Source of the DNA: Reinekea marinisedimentorum
GTDB lineage: Bacteria > Pseudomonadota > Gammaproteobacteria > Pseudomonadales > Natronospirillaceae
Assembly: GCF_004341165.1 (NCBI RefSeq)
Contig: NZ_SLZR01000012.1
Span: 1 to 64,000, forward strand
Direction of reading: 5' to 3'
Length of the DNA stretch: 64,000 nucleotides
Below are positions 7,794 through 15,935 of the stretch, one piece after another. Each line of letters opens with the position of its first letter. Positions within the stretch are counted from its first letter, which is position 1. Under the pieces are notes generated by a model. The model worked only from the letters and a program-made list of their open reading frames with translations, was not told the origin of the DNA and searched no databases. Position numbers and translations under genes: made by a program.

Positions 7794-9455
7794 ATGACCC
7801 TGGCAGAACAAAACTATTACTGGGCCGAGCAGATTGTGTGCGCGCTGCGTGGCTGTGGAGCGCAGCACTTCTTTATTGCGCCGGGCTCACGTTCAGCGCC
7901 ACTTACACTGGTGTTGCTGCGGCTCGCAGAGGTTCTGCCAGATGTCTATTGCCATACCGGTTTCGATGAGCGCAGCCTAGCCTTTGCGGCATTAGGGGTG
8001 GTTAAGGCCAGCGGCTTGCCAGCGGTGACTGTGACCTCTTCCGGCAGTGCCGTGGCCAACCTGTTACCGGCCATGGTGGAAGCGCAGCAATTGCAACTGC
8101 CGCTGGTGGCGTTGACTGCCGACCGGCCAGCGTATCTGATTGGTGTTGGTGCTAATCAGGCTATTCATCAGCCGGGCATCTTCAGCCACTTTGTTGCTTT
8201 TGAGTGTTCTTTACCGCTGCCAGATGGGCCATTGGCAGCGGCCGGTCTTCAGCTCAGCCGCCATCTGCATGGCTCCATGCGGCAACAGCCCGGGCCGGTA
8301 CACCTGAATGTCCCCTTTGCCGAGCCACTGTACCCGGATAGCCGCCTGCCACTGCGCGCTGTGCCGGTGAGCACTGCGCCTGCTCCGGCGAAACTGGTGA
8401 GGCCTGCAAACATTATTGATGTTCACGGCGAGTGCCTGATTATCGCTGGCAGCCTCAATATTGCTCAGGCACAGCAGGTACTGAAGCTGGCTGAAGCGCT
8501 GCAGGCGGTGGTGATAGCAGATATTACCAGTCAGCTGCGACAGCTACAGCATCCGCGGGTTTTGGCCAACAGTTACGAGCTATGCACCACTGAACAGCCG
8601 CTGCTGAACCAGTTCAAAACGGTACTGCAGTTTGGCGGGCGTTTGGTCAACAAGCCGGTGAACCAGTTTTTAGCTCAGTATCCGGGGTGCTATTGGCTTA
8701 TTAACGAGCACGATCAGCTGCTGGACCCGACCGGGCTGGCGCAGTGCCGGAGGATCCCGGCAGCGCACTGGCCTTTGGCGTTTAAACAGGCGGGAATGGC
8801 CACCACGACGCTGCAACAACAGTTGATTGCGCGCAGTGTCGATATTGCAGGTCATTTGGCTGAACAATGGCAGAGGCAATATTCCGAATACCATTGCTTG
8901 CATTTGCTATCTGGGTTGATTCCGGCAGAGCACCTGTTGTTTTTGGGTAACAGCCTGACCATTCGGTTATACGAGCGCACAGCGGAGTGCCGGGAACGGT
9001 ACCCCGAAGTTTTCAGTAATCGCGGTGCCAGTGGCATAGATGGACTGCTGGCAACCGCCGCCGGTTTGCAGCTTGCGCGAGGCCAGCCGCTGACCGTCAT
9101 TGTGGGCGACCTGTCGGCGCTGCATGATTTAAACAGCCTGTATTGGCTGAAGCAGGCCGGTCAAACACTGGTGCTGATTGTGCTCAATAATGATGGTGGG
9201 CAGATATTTTCCATGTTGCCCGCGCGGCAGCAAAAGGATGTATTTGAGCAGGGTTTTGAGCAGCCGCATGGAATTTCTCTGGCGGCCATTGCCGCTGCGA
9301 TGGGGCTTACGAGCGAGCAGGTTGCGGCCACAGAGCAGCTCGCAGAGGCGTATCAGAAGGCTTGCCGCAGGGCCGGCGCAACCGTGATTGAAGTGCTGTT
9401 ACCACGCGATGCGTTTATTCGTCATCACCGGGCATTGCAGTGCAGGCCAACATGA
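7794..9455 (+). CDS. menD: SEPHCHC synthase (MenD), ThDP-dependent
   Basis: MenD joins isochorismate and 2-oxoglutarate to give SEPHCHC, the first committed step of menaquinone synthesis. The N-terminal PYR domain has FIAPGSRSAPLTL and FDERSLAFAALG; the C-terminal domain has NRGASGIDG and a ThDP/Mg motif, GDLSALHDLNSL...LNNDGG. The frame opens at a GTG at 7728, but the ATG at 7794 (MTLAEQNYYWAEQ) gives the usual MenD N-terminus of about 553 residues. Neither start has a strong ribosome-binding site, so the start is moderately uncertain. It is the first gene of a tightly packed plus-strand operon. Confidence 0.93.
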   Translation: MTLAEQNYYWAEQIVCALRGCGAQHFFIAPGSRSAPLTLVLLRLAEVLPDVYCHTGFDERSLAFAALGVVKASGLPAVTVTSSGSAVANLLPAMVEAQQLQLPLVALTADRPAYLIGVGANQAIHQPGIFSHFVAFECSLPLPDGPLAAAGLQLSRHLHGSMRQQPGPVHLNVPFAEPLYPDSRLPLRAVPVSTAPAPAKLVRPANIIDVHGECLIIAGSLNIAQAQQVLKLAEALQAVVIADITSQLRQLQHPRVLANSYELCTTEQPLLNQFKTVLQFGGRLVNKPVNQFLAQYPGCYWLINEHDQLLDPTGLAQCRRIPAAHWPLAFKQAGMATTTLQQQLIARSVDIAGHLAEQWQRQYSEYHCLHLLSGLIPAEHLLFLGNSLTIRLYERTAECRERYPEVFSNRGASGIDGLLATAAGLQLARGQPLTVIVGDLSALHDLNSLYWLKQAGQTLVLIVLNNDGGQIFSMLPARQQKDVFEQGFEQPHGISLAAIAAAMGLTSEQVAATEQLAEAYQKACRRAGATVIEVLLPRDAFIRHHRALQCRPT

Positions 9456-10180
9456 AGCCATGGTTCTTTTTGCCTGGCTTTATGGGCAACAGCCATGATT
9501 TTAACCACTTGGCTGAAGCGATGGGGTTGCCCGCCCCCGTATTCTGGCAGTGGCCGGAGGTTGACGCGCCGGTAAGTTTTGAGCATTACGCGCAATTGGC
9601 CTGGCAGCATTTTCGGGCGCAGCTGCCTGCGCAGTTCTCGCTGTATGCCTACAGCATGGGCGGGCGAATAGCCTCCTTTTGGTGGCGCTATGACGATTTT
9701 CAGCAGCGTTGCCAGGCGCTGGTGATTGCAGGCAGCCACCCAGGGCTCGCCGAAGCACAGGCACGACTGCAACGGGCGCAGCACGATGCCCGCTGGGTAC
9801 AGGCCTTTGCTTCTCAGCCGCTGTGCGATGTGCTGCAGCGCTGGTATCAGCAACCGGTGTTTGCGTCGCTTTCCGGGCAGCAAAAAGCCCGGCAGATTGC
9901 CAACAAACTGCAGCGCAGCGGAGTGGCGTACGCGCAGATTTTACAGTCGGCGAGCCTTGCTCATCAGCCACTGCTGGGCGATAGCTGGCGGGCAGAGCCG
10001 CGGCTGAGTTATGTTGCCGGAGAGCTCGACGAAAAGTTTTTAACCCTAGCGCAGCAGTATTGCTGTGAACATCAACTCATCCGTATTGCCGACTGTGGTC
10101 ATATGGCCCATTGGGAAAAGCCCGCGGCGCTGGCCGATGCCCTGGCAACACGGTTCAACACAGGAAATAACGATCGATGA
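9452..10180 (+). CDS. menH: SHCHC synthase (MenH), alpha/beta hydrolase
   Basis: MenH removes pyruvate from SEPHCHC. The alpha/beta-hydrolase signs are an N-terminal LPGFMGNS oxyanion segment, the nucleophile elbow YSMGGRI, and a late GHMAHWEKP with the catalytic histidine. The ATG at 9452 ([10 protein letters not shown]) lies just after an AGG and overlaps the end of menD by four bases. A GTG at 9440 is an alternative. The product is about 242 residues, normal for MenH. Its stop overlaps the start of menB (ATGA), indicating translational coupling. Confidence 0.9.
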   Translation: MKPWFFLPGFMGNSHDFNHLAEAMGLPAPVFWQWPEVDAPVSFEHYAQLAWQHFRAQLPAQFSLYAYSMGGRIASFWWRYDDFQQRCQALVIAGSHPGLAEAQARLQRAQHDARWVQAFASQPLCDVLQRWYQQPVFASLSGQQKARQIANKLQRSGVAYAQILQSASLAHQPLLGDSWRAEPRLSYVAGELDEKFLTLAQQYCCEHQLIRIADCGHMAHWEKPAALADALATRFNTGNNDR

Positions 10181-11043
10181 CTCAATATGCTCCGGGCCAC
10201 CCTGGCCATAGCACTATAATACCGGGTACCGAATGGGCGGATTGCTCTGAGCCCTACAGCGATATTCTTTACCACAAGGCCGAAGGTATCGCGAAAATTA
10301 CCATTAACCGGCCTGAAGTACGCAATGCTTTCCGTCCGAAAACCGTGAAAGAGATGATTCATGCACTGGCCGATGCGCGTTTCGATGCAGACATCGGTGT
10401 GGTGATCTTTACCGGTCAGGGTAATATGGCATTTTGCTCCGGTGGTGATCAGCGCGTTCGTGGTGATGCGGGTTATCAGGATGATGAAGGCGTACATCAC
10501 TTGAACGTGCTCGATCTGCAAAAAGACATCCGTTCCTGCCCTAAGCCGATTATTGCAATGGTGGCAGGTTATGCCATTGGCGGTGGTCATGTGCTGCATC
10601 TGGTATGCGATTTGACCATCGCTGCCGAGAATGCCCGCTTTGGTCAGACCGGACCTAAGGTCGGTTCATTTGATGGTGGTTTTGGCGCCAGCTACATGGC
10701 CAGTGTCGTCGGCCAGAAGAAGGCGCGGGAAATTTGGTTGCTGTGCCGTCAGTACGATGCCCGACAGGCACTCGATATGGGCCTGGTGAATACGGTCGTG
10801 GCGCTTGAGCAATTGGAACAAGAAACCGTCAACTGGGCGCGTGATATTCTAAAGCACTCACCACTGGCGCTGCGCACGCTGAAATCTGCCTTTAATGCCG
10901 GTCTTGATGGTCAGTCGGGCATTCAGGAGCTGGCGGGCAATGCCACTATGATGTTCTACATGACGGAAGAAGGCCAGGAAGGGCGCGATGCCTATTTGCA
11001 AAAGCGGCATCCCGATTTCAAAAAGTTTGTGCGTAAGCCCTGA
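10177..11043 (+). CDS. menB: 1,4-dihydroxy-2-naphthoyl-CoA synthase (MenB)
   Basis: This crotonase-fold enzyme cyclises o-succinylbenzoyl-CoA. The signature [14 protein letters not shown] (near residue 90), the oxyanion-hole stretch [12 protein letters not shown], and [10 protein letters not shown] are all typical of MenB rather than a generic enoyl-CoA hydratase. The length, 288 residues, fits the family. It overlaps menH and menC by a few bases at both ends, within the men operon. Confidence 0.96.
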   Translation: MTQYAPGHPGHSTIIPGTEWADCSEPYSDILYHKAEGIAKITINRPEVRNAFRPKTVKEMIHALADARFDADIGVVIFTGQGNMAFCSGGDQRVRGDAGYQDDEGVHHLNVLDLQKDIRSCPKPIIAMVAGYAIGGGHVLHLVCDLTIAAENARFGQTGPKVGSFDGGFGASYMASVVGQKKAREIWLLCRQYDARQALDMGLVNTVVALEQLEQETVNWARDILKHSPLALRTLKSAFNAGLDGQSGIQELAGNATMMFYMTEEGQEGRDAYLQKRHPDFKKFVRKP

Positions 11044-11963
11044 TGATAATCTGGACGGCGTGGCGTGGTGATATCGCCTTTAAAAAGCCGCTGCAATTAA
11101 AGCGTGGCTCTGTTGCCGTTCGCAGCCTGCTGTTCATTCGCAGTGAGCAGCAAGGGTCTATTTGTTGGCACGAGGTTGCGCCACTGCCGGGGTGGTCGCA
11201 AGAGACGCTTATGCAGGCAGAGGCTTTTTTACTTGCCAATCAACAGCGTTGTTTGACTGAGTTGGCCGCACTGCCGGGCATTCCTGCTTCGGTCTCGTCT
11301 GCTTTGTGGCTGGCACAATTGCCGGAAGGTATCGGGCCGGTGCGCAGTAATCAGCTGTTGTTGAGCGGGGAGTCTATCGCCGGCGAGCCATCTGATGTAG
11401 TCAAAGTTAAGGTGGGTGTTCAGCCATTGCTGCAAGAAATCGAGCGGCTTAAAACACTACTGGTCACGCTTCGGCCCGGTCAGCGAATTCGGCTGGATGC
11501 CAACCAAAGCTGGAGCTACACCGACCTCGCACAGCTTACCCAAGCGCTGGGTGATAGTGCCGCCATCGATTACATTGAAGAGCCTTTGTTACCTGGGCTT
11601 GGCTACAGTGACTGGCAGCGGATTTGCCCTTACGGCTATGCGCTGGATGAGTCGCTGCACAGCGGTCTGCCGCAGTATCACCCCGGTTTAAAGGCGTTGG
11701 TGATTAAACCCACGCTGCTTGGCAAGGCCAAGACGCTCAGTTGCCTGAGTTTTACCGCACAGCATCAAACTGGGCTCACCGTCAGCAGCAGCTTTGAAAG
11801 CCCGCTTGGACTAAGCCACCTTAAACGCCTGGCACGGCAATGGGCACCCAACGGTTATCATGGCTTGAATACGGAGGCCTACCTGCAAACGCAGTTACAA
11901 ACAGGGCCTGAGCAGGCTTTGCGGCCAGTAACCCAGTTGCTGCATTGGCAACCGCTATGGTAA
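11043..11963 (+). CDS. menC: o-succinylbenzoate synthase (MenC)
   Basis: MenC belongs to the enolase superfamily and dehydrates SHCHC to o-succinylbenzoate. The catalytic lysine region VKVKVG, the metal-binding RLDANQSW, EEPLLPG, and the second lysine region LVIKPTLLG followed by SSSFESPLGL are in the expected order. The length of 306 residues is normal. The start overlaps the menB stop by one base, and the 3' end overlaps menE. Confidence 0.93.
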   Translation: MIIWTAWRGDIAFKKPLQLKRGSVAVRSLLFIRSEQQGSICWHEVAPLPGWSQETLMQAEAFLLANQQRCLTELAALPGIPASVSSALWLAQLPEGIGPVRSNQLLLSGESIAGEPSDVVKVKVGVQPLLQEIERLKTLLVTLRPGQRIRLDANQSWSYTDLAQLTQALGDSAAIDYIEEPLLPGLGYSDWQRICPYGYALDESLHSGLPQYHPGLKALVIKPTLLGKAKTLSCLSFTAQHQTGLTVSSSFESPLGLSHLKRLARQWAPNGYHGLNTEAYLQTQLQTGPEQALRPVTQLLHWQPLW

Positions 11964-13252
11964 GTGTATTGGGCCCTTATCTGGCCCGATTAGCTCAGGC
12001 CGGAGAGGTTGTTTTTGATGCTGACCGAGGCCTCAGCGGTGGTGATTTTTTAGCGCAGATGGAACGTCAGCAGCACCTTTTGATGTCTGCATGCGTAACT
12101 CAGCAGGATATTCTTGCGCTGCAGGTGGGTAAATCGCTGAGCGATTGGAAGGCGCTACTGGCGGCGATAAATCTGGGTATTCCGGTGGTGGTGCATCAGG
12201 CAAAGCAACGGCTGCCGGATTGGGTGAGCGTGCGTTTTGATGTCGCAGCCGAGCGACTGACGCGACTGCGCCCGGCGCATGCCCACTGTTTGCCAGAGCC
12301 CATGCTGGCAACGTTCAGCTCTGGTTCTACCGGCCAGCCGAAGGCAATTTGGCATAGGGTGCAAAATTTTATTGAGAGCGCCAACGCCTGCAATCAGCTG
12401 TTGCCGTTGAGTGTAAGTGATCGCTCATTGGTGTCGTTGCCGCTGCACCATGTGGGTGGTTTAGGTACGGTTTTCCGTGCATTGACAGCCGCGAGCCAGC
12501 TCGTCTTTAGCGGCCCGGCAGATAGCCTTGAGGCATTAAAAGTACAGGGCATAAGCCGACTGTCACTGGTGCCTACGCAACTGTACCGGTTGCTGGAGCA
12601 GGGCGTCGCACCGGGGCAGCTCGCCGTTTTGCTGGGCGGTGCACCAATCCCAGAAAGCCTACTGCAGCGCGCGCGCAAACAAGGCTGGCGCATACACCGC
12701 AGTTACGGTTTAAGTGAAATGGCCTCGCAGGTGATCACCGAAACCGCTGACGATTACTGGCAGCTGTTGCCTCATGCCGAAGTGACGGTAGTGGGTGGCG
12801 AACTCTACGTGAACGGGATCAGCCTGTTTACCGGCTATGGCGACCCCTTTCAGTTGCGTCGTCCGCTAACGACACGCGGCTTTGCGACGGGTGACCTTGC
12901 CAGCTGGCAGGGCAACCGGTTCTTGTTTACAGGCCGCAAAGACAATACCTTTATCAGCGGTGGTGAGAATGTGCAGCCAGAGGCCATTGAACAGCGCTTT
13001 ATAGATGAATTTAAGTTTTCTCAATGTGTGGTCGTTGGTCGGCACGATGATGAATGGGGGCAGCGCTGCGTGTTGTGTATTCCAGCAACCAGTAAGGTGA
13101 GCTGCCAAACCCTCAGCCTCTTCGCGCAACAGCTAATGCCGCATGAACGGCCGGTGCAATATTACCTGCTACCTCAAACGGGGCAGTTGAAGGTCTCGCG
13201 ACCGCTTATAACAGAGATGGTGACCAGGAATGATCTGGAAGAAGTCAGTTGA
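11957..13252 (+). CDS. menE: o-succinylbenzoate-CoA ligase (MenE)
   Basis: An acyl-adenylate-forming ligase that activates o-succinylbenzoate with CoA. The AMP-binding motif FSSGSTGQPKAIWH, the RSYGLSEMA stretch, the TGDLASW segment and the C-terminal hinge with GRKDNTFISGGENV are characteristic. A TTG at 11945 is in frame, but the ATG at 11957, overlapping the menC stop, is preferred (431 residues). It completes the set from chorismate to DHNA-CoA with MenI downstream. Confidence 0.93.
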   Translation: MVSVLGPYLARLAQAGEVVFDADRGLSGGDFLAQMERQQHLLMSACVTQQDILALQVGKSLSDWKALLAAINLGIPVVVHQAKQRLPDWVSVRFDVAAERLTRLRPAHAHCLPEPMLATFSSGSTGQPKAIWHRVQNFIESANACNQLLPLSVSDRSLVSLPLHHVGGLGTVFRALTAASQLVFSGPADSLEALKVQGISRLSLVPTQLYRLLEQGVAPGQLAVLLGGAPIPESLLQRARKQGWRIHRSYGLSEMASQVITETADDYWQLLPHAEVTVVGGELYVNGISLFTGYGDPFQLRRPLTTRGFATGDLASWQGNRFLFTGRKDNTFISGGENVQPEAIEQRFIDEFKFSQCVVVGRHDDEWGQRCVLCIPATSKVSCQTLSLFAQQLMPHERPVQYYLLPQTGQLKVSRPLITEMVTRNDLEEVS

Positions 13253-13646
13253 TTTGCAGCTAATCAATAAGATGAATGCCAATACGGCTGTTGCTCAGTT
13301 GGGTATTGAGGTGACTGCCGTGACCGACACAAGCCTGGTGGCGCGTATGCCGGTAGATCATCGCACCCGGCAACCCTTTGGGCTGTTGCACGGCGGAGCC
13401 TCTGTTCTGCTTGCCGAAACGGCCGGAAGCATCGCTGGCAATCTGTGTGTGGATGAACACAGCTATTGTGTTGGCCTGGATATCAACGCCAATCACCTTG
13501 CGGCGGTAAAAGCGGGGTGGGTCACTGCAACTGCGGTTCCGGTAAAGCTCGGCAGCCGAGTGCAGGTTTGGCAGATAGATTCAGTGGATGACAGCGGCAG
13601 GGCGGTGTGCGCTGCACGCCTGACGCTGTTGGTTCAGCGGCAATAA
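13230..13646 (+). CDS. menI: DHNA-CoA thioesterase, hotdog fold (MenI/YdiI type)
   Basis: A 138-residue hotdog thioesterase with the family motif FGLLHGGASVLLAETAGS, where the histidine-glycine-glycine and the downstream glutamate are the usual catalytic elements. Family members include E. coli YdiI/MenI, which hydrolyses 1,4-dihydroxy-2-naphthoyl-CoA, and many general acyl-CoA thioesterases. Its 22-base overlap with menE and its position at the end of the men operon make DHNA-CoA the likely substrate. menA and menG/ubiE, needed to finish menaquinone, are not in the window. Confidence 0.85.
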   Translation: MIWKKSVDLQLINKMNANTAVAQLGIEVTAVTDTSLVARMPVDHRTRQPFGLLHGGASVLLAETAGSIAGNLCVDEHSYCVGLDINANHLAAVKAGWVTATAVPVKLGSRVQVWQIDSVDDSGRAVCAARLTLLVQRQ

Positions 13647-13649
13647 CAA

Positions 13650-13680
13650 AGAGTCGCATCCATCATGCGACTCTCATCTT
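13650..13680. terminator. bidirectional intrinsic terminator between menI and a lipoprotein gene
   Basis: Ten-base perfect arms AGAGTCGCAT (13650-13659) and ATGCGACTCT (13665-13674) surround a five-base loop. The flanks CAAAG and CTTTG extend the symmetry. It lies in the short gap between two convergent genes. Confidence 0.75.
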
Positions 13681-13690
13681 TGCCAACTGC

Positions 13691-14344
13691 TTATAGTGCG
13701 CAGCCGTAAATGGCAACTTCGGTATAGGCACTCCAGGCATTCTGCGTGGTGCCGTTACCAATAATGCGTACATAGCGGCCATCAGTTTTTGCGATCTCAA
13801 TGGTTTGCATGCCCAGTGTATTGCCAGAGCTGGTTCCGCTTTTGAGCACTTTTACCCATTGTTCGCTATCGGTGGATGTTTCCACTTCATAAAACGCCTG
13901 GCGGGCATCACCTTTATAGAAGGCAATTTCCAGATTATTGATTACTGCAGGCATACCCAGATCAAACATCAGCCATTTGCCTTGCCCTTCAGATGACCAG
14001 CGTGATTCCGGTGAGAAGTCGTTATCTAATACATTGGCTGGCTTGTGATCTTCATCGTATTCACCCTGATCAAACGCGCCAGTGATCTGCAATTTTACCG
14101 GGTTTGCACAGGCAGAAGCCTTCACGCTAACCTCAGGAATGACGTTGGCAATAACCTCGGGTTCTTCGCGCGGGGTTATAATCGGAGCTGCTTCCAGTTT
14201 CTTTGCAACTTCTTGTTGTTCTTTTTTTATCAATGCATTGACTTGGTCATCTACAGATCCGGGGGCTTCGCTTTTGGAGCAGCCGGTTGCCGCCAGGGCA
14301 ATTGCAGTTACAAGTAATGCAGTAGAAACAGATTGAATCTTCAT
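13691..14344 (-). CDS. lipoprotein with discoidin (F5/8 type C) domain
   Basis: The N-terminus is a lipoprotein signal peptide with lipobox ATGC (cysteine near residue 22). A charged helical linker follows, then a domain of about 135 residues typical of discoidin/F5-8C folds: NVLDNDFSPESRWSSEG, WLMFDLG, ALVINNLEIAF-like strands, and YVRIIGNGT. Such domains bind carbohydrate or other surface ligands, so this is probably an outer-membrane lipoprotein with a binding role. It sits between the men operon and the end of the nif operon, apparently as its own transcription unit. No specific function can be assigned. Confidence 0.8.
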   Translation of the reverse strand: MKIQSVSTALLVTAIALAATGCSKSEAPGSVDDQVNALIKKEQQEVAKKLEAAPIITPREEPEVIANVIPEVSVKASACANPVKLQITGAFDQGEYDEDHKPANVLDNDFSPESRWSSEGQGKWLMFDLGMPAVINNLEIAFYKGDARQAFYEVETSTDSEQWVKVLKSGTSSGNTLGMQTIEIAKTDGRYVRIIGNGTTQNAWSAYTEVAIYGCAL

Positions 14345-14443
14345 TTAACGTCCCATTATGACTTGTGAGCAGGGATAAAGTTAAAAACTAATGTCGTTCC
14401 AGTCAATTAATCTTGTCAATAATTTGAAATTTCGGTGTGCAAC

Positions 14444-14488
14444 AAAAAGGCCGCTGTGTGGATGCAGAGGGGAAGCATGCCCAGCGGC
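14444..14488 (-). terminator. intrinsic terminator of the nifHDKTY operon
   Basis: GCCGCTG (14450-14456) pairs with CAGCGGC (14482-14488), and inner GATGC/GCATGC-type pairing extends the stem. On the minus strand the hairpin is followed by CCTTTTTG. It lies about 30 bases after the stop of the last nif-associated gene. Confidence 0.7.
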
Positions 14489-14519
14489 AACGGAGGAAAC
14501 GTTAAAACAGCGCGTATAT

Positions 14520-14822
14520 TCAGTCATCATCCGGCTCTATGGTGGCAATAATGACCCCGACAGAGCTTTCCGGTGAGCGGCTCAGACTGGCGCAGCCCAG
14601 GCTGGCAGCAATCAGATGCAACTGATAATCATCGTTTTCCCAGTAGGGATCTTTACCCCCCATATCGTCCTCGCTGCACAGAATGAAGCGGAACTGTGGC
14701 CACTGGGTTTTCATCTCGGCAAGGGTTGAGTCATTCGCGCCCTTTTCGTTCAGCAGGGCGGTAAATTCTTCAATCGCAGCCGGAGTCAGGTTTTCTGTAT
14801 TGATTGCTTGGGCCTGAGTCAT
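14520..14822 (-). CDS. nif-associated DUF6129-like protein
   Basis: The frame is open to 14999, overlapping nifY, but the ATG at 14822 has AGGA seven bases upstream and gives a plausible 100-residue protein. It begins with a helical N-terminus (MTQAQAINTENLTPAAIEEF). Then comes WPQFRFILCSEDDMGGKDPY and a C-terminal strand-rich stretch ending in VGVIIATIEPDDD. From memory this resembles small uncharacterised proteins (DUF6129) encoded next to nifY or nifX in proteobacterial nif clusters. It is the last gene of the nifHDKTY unit. Function is unknown; a role in cofactor trafficking is only suggested by position. Confidence 0.65.
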   Translation of the reverse strand: MTQAQAINTENLTPAAIEEFTALLNEKGANDSTLAEMKTQWPQFRFILCSEDDMGGKDPYWENDDYQLHLIAASLGCASLSRSPESSVGVIIATIEPDDD

Positions 14823-14841
14823 AACTAATCCTGTATCCGGT

Positions 14842-15501
14842 TTAGGCTTGTTTTTCCAGAATCTTTTTAATCCATGGCGGTGGCGTGCCTGCCAGCATGG
14901 TGCATACGCGTTGCATGAACTCTTCAGACGGTGCCGGTGTTGCCTGTTTAATGGGGTGTACATCGGCGTTGGTGACTTTAGCGGCAGCCGGGCCACCAAT
15001 AGAAAGTGTTGCCAGAATCTGACAATCGCGGATTAAATCAGTCAGGTAGTCTGTCCGGTTCATGCCGCTTTCCTGGGTTTCCACTTCCCGCACATCGGTT
15101 AAACGGAAGCGTTCGCTATTGGCTTCGTAAATTAAGATGCGCAGGCATGAGCCAAAGTGGCCATCGATCATTTCTTCATTGTTCGAGGTCACCGCAATTT
15201 TCAATACCGGCCCGGTTAACGGTGGGGTTTCGCTAATCACCGGAGCCTGCATCGATGAAATAGACTCACTGGTCAGAATTGCCAGCGCCTGATTCGATTG
15301 TCCGCGTTCAATATCGGAATTTAATCCGATCATGAACTGGTAGAACTTTTTAGGGCTCAGAGATCGCAGCTTCTTTTCGTTCAAGGGCTCGCCCAGTTCT
15401 TTTACCAGGTTTTGAACGAATAGCTGCAGGCTGAGTTGTGGCACAGCTTTGGCTGCCATGCCGAGCCGCAAAGCAAGAGAATCTTGTATTGCTTCTGTCA
15501 T
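14842..15501 (-). CDS. nifY: NifY/NifX-family FeMo-cofactor-binding protein
   Basis: The 219-residue protein has two parts: an N-terminal helical domain (about 1-95, containing LNSDIERGQSNQ), and a C-terminal dinitrogenase cofactor-binding domain with KIAVTSNNEEMIDGHFGSCL and a late SIGGPAAAKV. This two-domain form fits NifY (and A. vinelandii NafY), which binds apo-nitrogenase or FeMo-co and helps cofactor insertion. The position after nifT, in nifHDKTY order, supports the name. The ATG at 15501 has AGGAG upstream. Confidence 0.88.
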   Translation of the reverse strand: MTEAIQDSLALRLGMAAKAVPQLSLQLFVQNLVKELGEPLNEKKLRSLSPKKFYQFMIGLNSDIERGQSNQALAILTSESISSMQAPVISETPPLTGPVLKIAVTSNNEEMIDGHFGSCLRILIYEANSERFRLTDVREVETQESGMNRTDYLTDLIRDCQILATLSIGGPAAAKVTNADVHPIKQATPAPSEEFMQRVCTMLAGTPPPWIKKILEKQA

Positions 15502-15560
15502 AGTGCCTCTCCTGAAGGTTAAAACTGCAATTAGTTAGCTGGGTTCTTGCGGGGCTTCAC

Positions 15561-15776
15561 CTAAGCGCGTTTTGCCCTTAATGTGATCGGCAGCTTTGGT
15601 GGTGCATCCAGCGGATCAATGTAATAGCTGGAGCCGTCGGCTAAGTCGAACTGACCACCCCAGCGGTCTTCAGAATCAAATTCAATGGAAGTTACAGTTT
15701 CTTCCAGGTCTTTTTTAGCGATGTACAGCGTCAGGTTACCGGTTTCGGTTTCCTTTCTAATCATTACGCTAGGCAT
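15561..15776 (-). CDS. nifT: NifT/FixU small nif protein
   Basis: The 71-residue product starts MPSVMIRK and contains LTLYIAKKDLEE and WGGQFDLADG, the recognisable NifT/FixU pattern. NifT is dispensable in tested diazotrophs and its role is unknown, but it usually follows nifK. The frame continues upstream to 15842, but GGAGG lies 10 bases before the ATG at 15776, and the upstream part runs through a hairpin, so the shorter form is preferred. Confidence 0.9.
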   Translation of the reverse strand: MPSVMIRKETETGNLTLYIAKKDLEETVTSIEFDSEDRWGGQFDLADGSSYYIDPLDAPPKLPITLRAKRA

Positions 15777-15811
15777 GTGTTTGTATCCTCCAATGGTAGT
15801 TTTTTTAATTT

Positions 15812-15879
15812 CAAAGGGGTCATAGTCTTTGATTTTGGCCATGCTATGGTCAGTAAAACCAATGACTCTGACCCCTTTG
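15812..15879. repeat. long inverted repeat between nifK and nifT
   Basis: CAAAGGGGTCATAGTC (15812-15827) and GACTCTGACCCCTTTG (15864-15879) are 16-base arms with a single mismatch. The 36-base interior continues to pair imperfectly. It could be an RNA processing or partial termination hairpin or a palindromic mobile repeat; the GGGGTCA-type end resembles REP-like elements of other gammaproteobacteria, which I have not verified. Confidence 0.7.
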
Positions 15880-15887
15880 GAATTAAC

Positions 15888-15911
15888 AGGGGCCGGGCAG
15901 AGCCCGGACCC
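15888..15911. other. GC-rich hairpin after nifK
   Basis: GGGCCGGGC pairs with GCCCGG-A-CCC around an AGA loop, with one bulged A. It lies just after the nifK stop and next to the 16-base inverted repeat. There is no T-tract on the minus strand, so it may protect the abundant nifHDK mRNA 3' end rather than terminate. Confidence 0.55.
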
Positions 15912-15935
15912 TTAACTGGCTTGCAAAGCCGACTG

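Noticed and set aside
15777-15842. N-terminal extension of NifT (MAKIKDYDPFEIKK...)
   Set aside because: The extension runs into the inverted repeat, and the ribosome-binding site (GGAGG) supports the ATG at 15776, which gives the standard NifT N-terminus.
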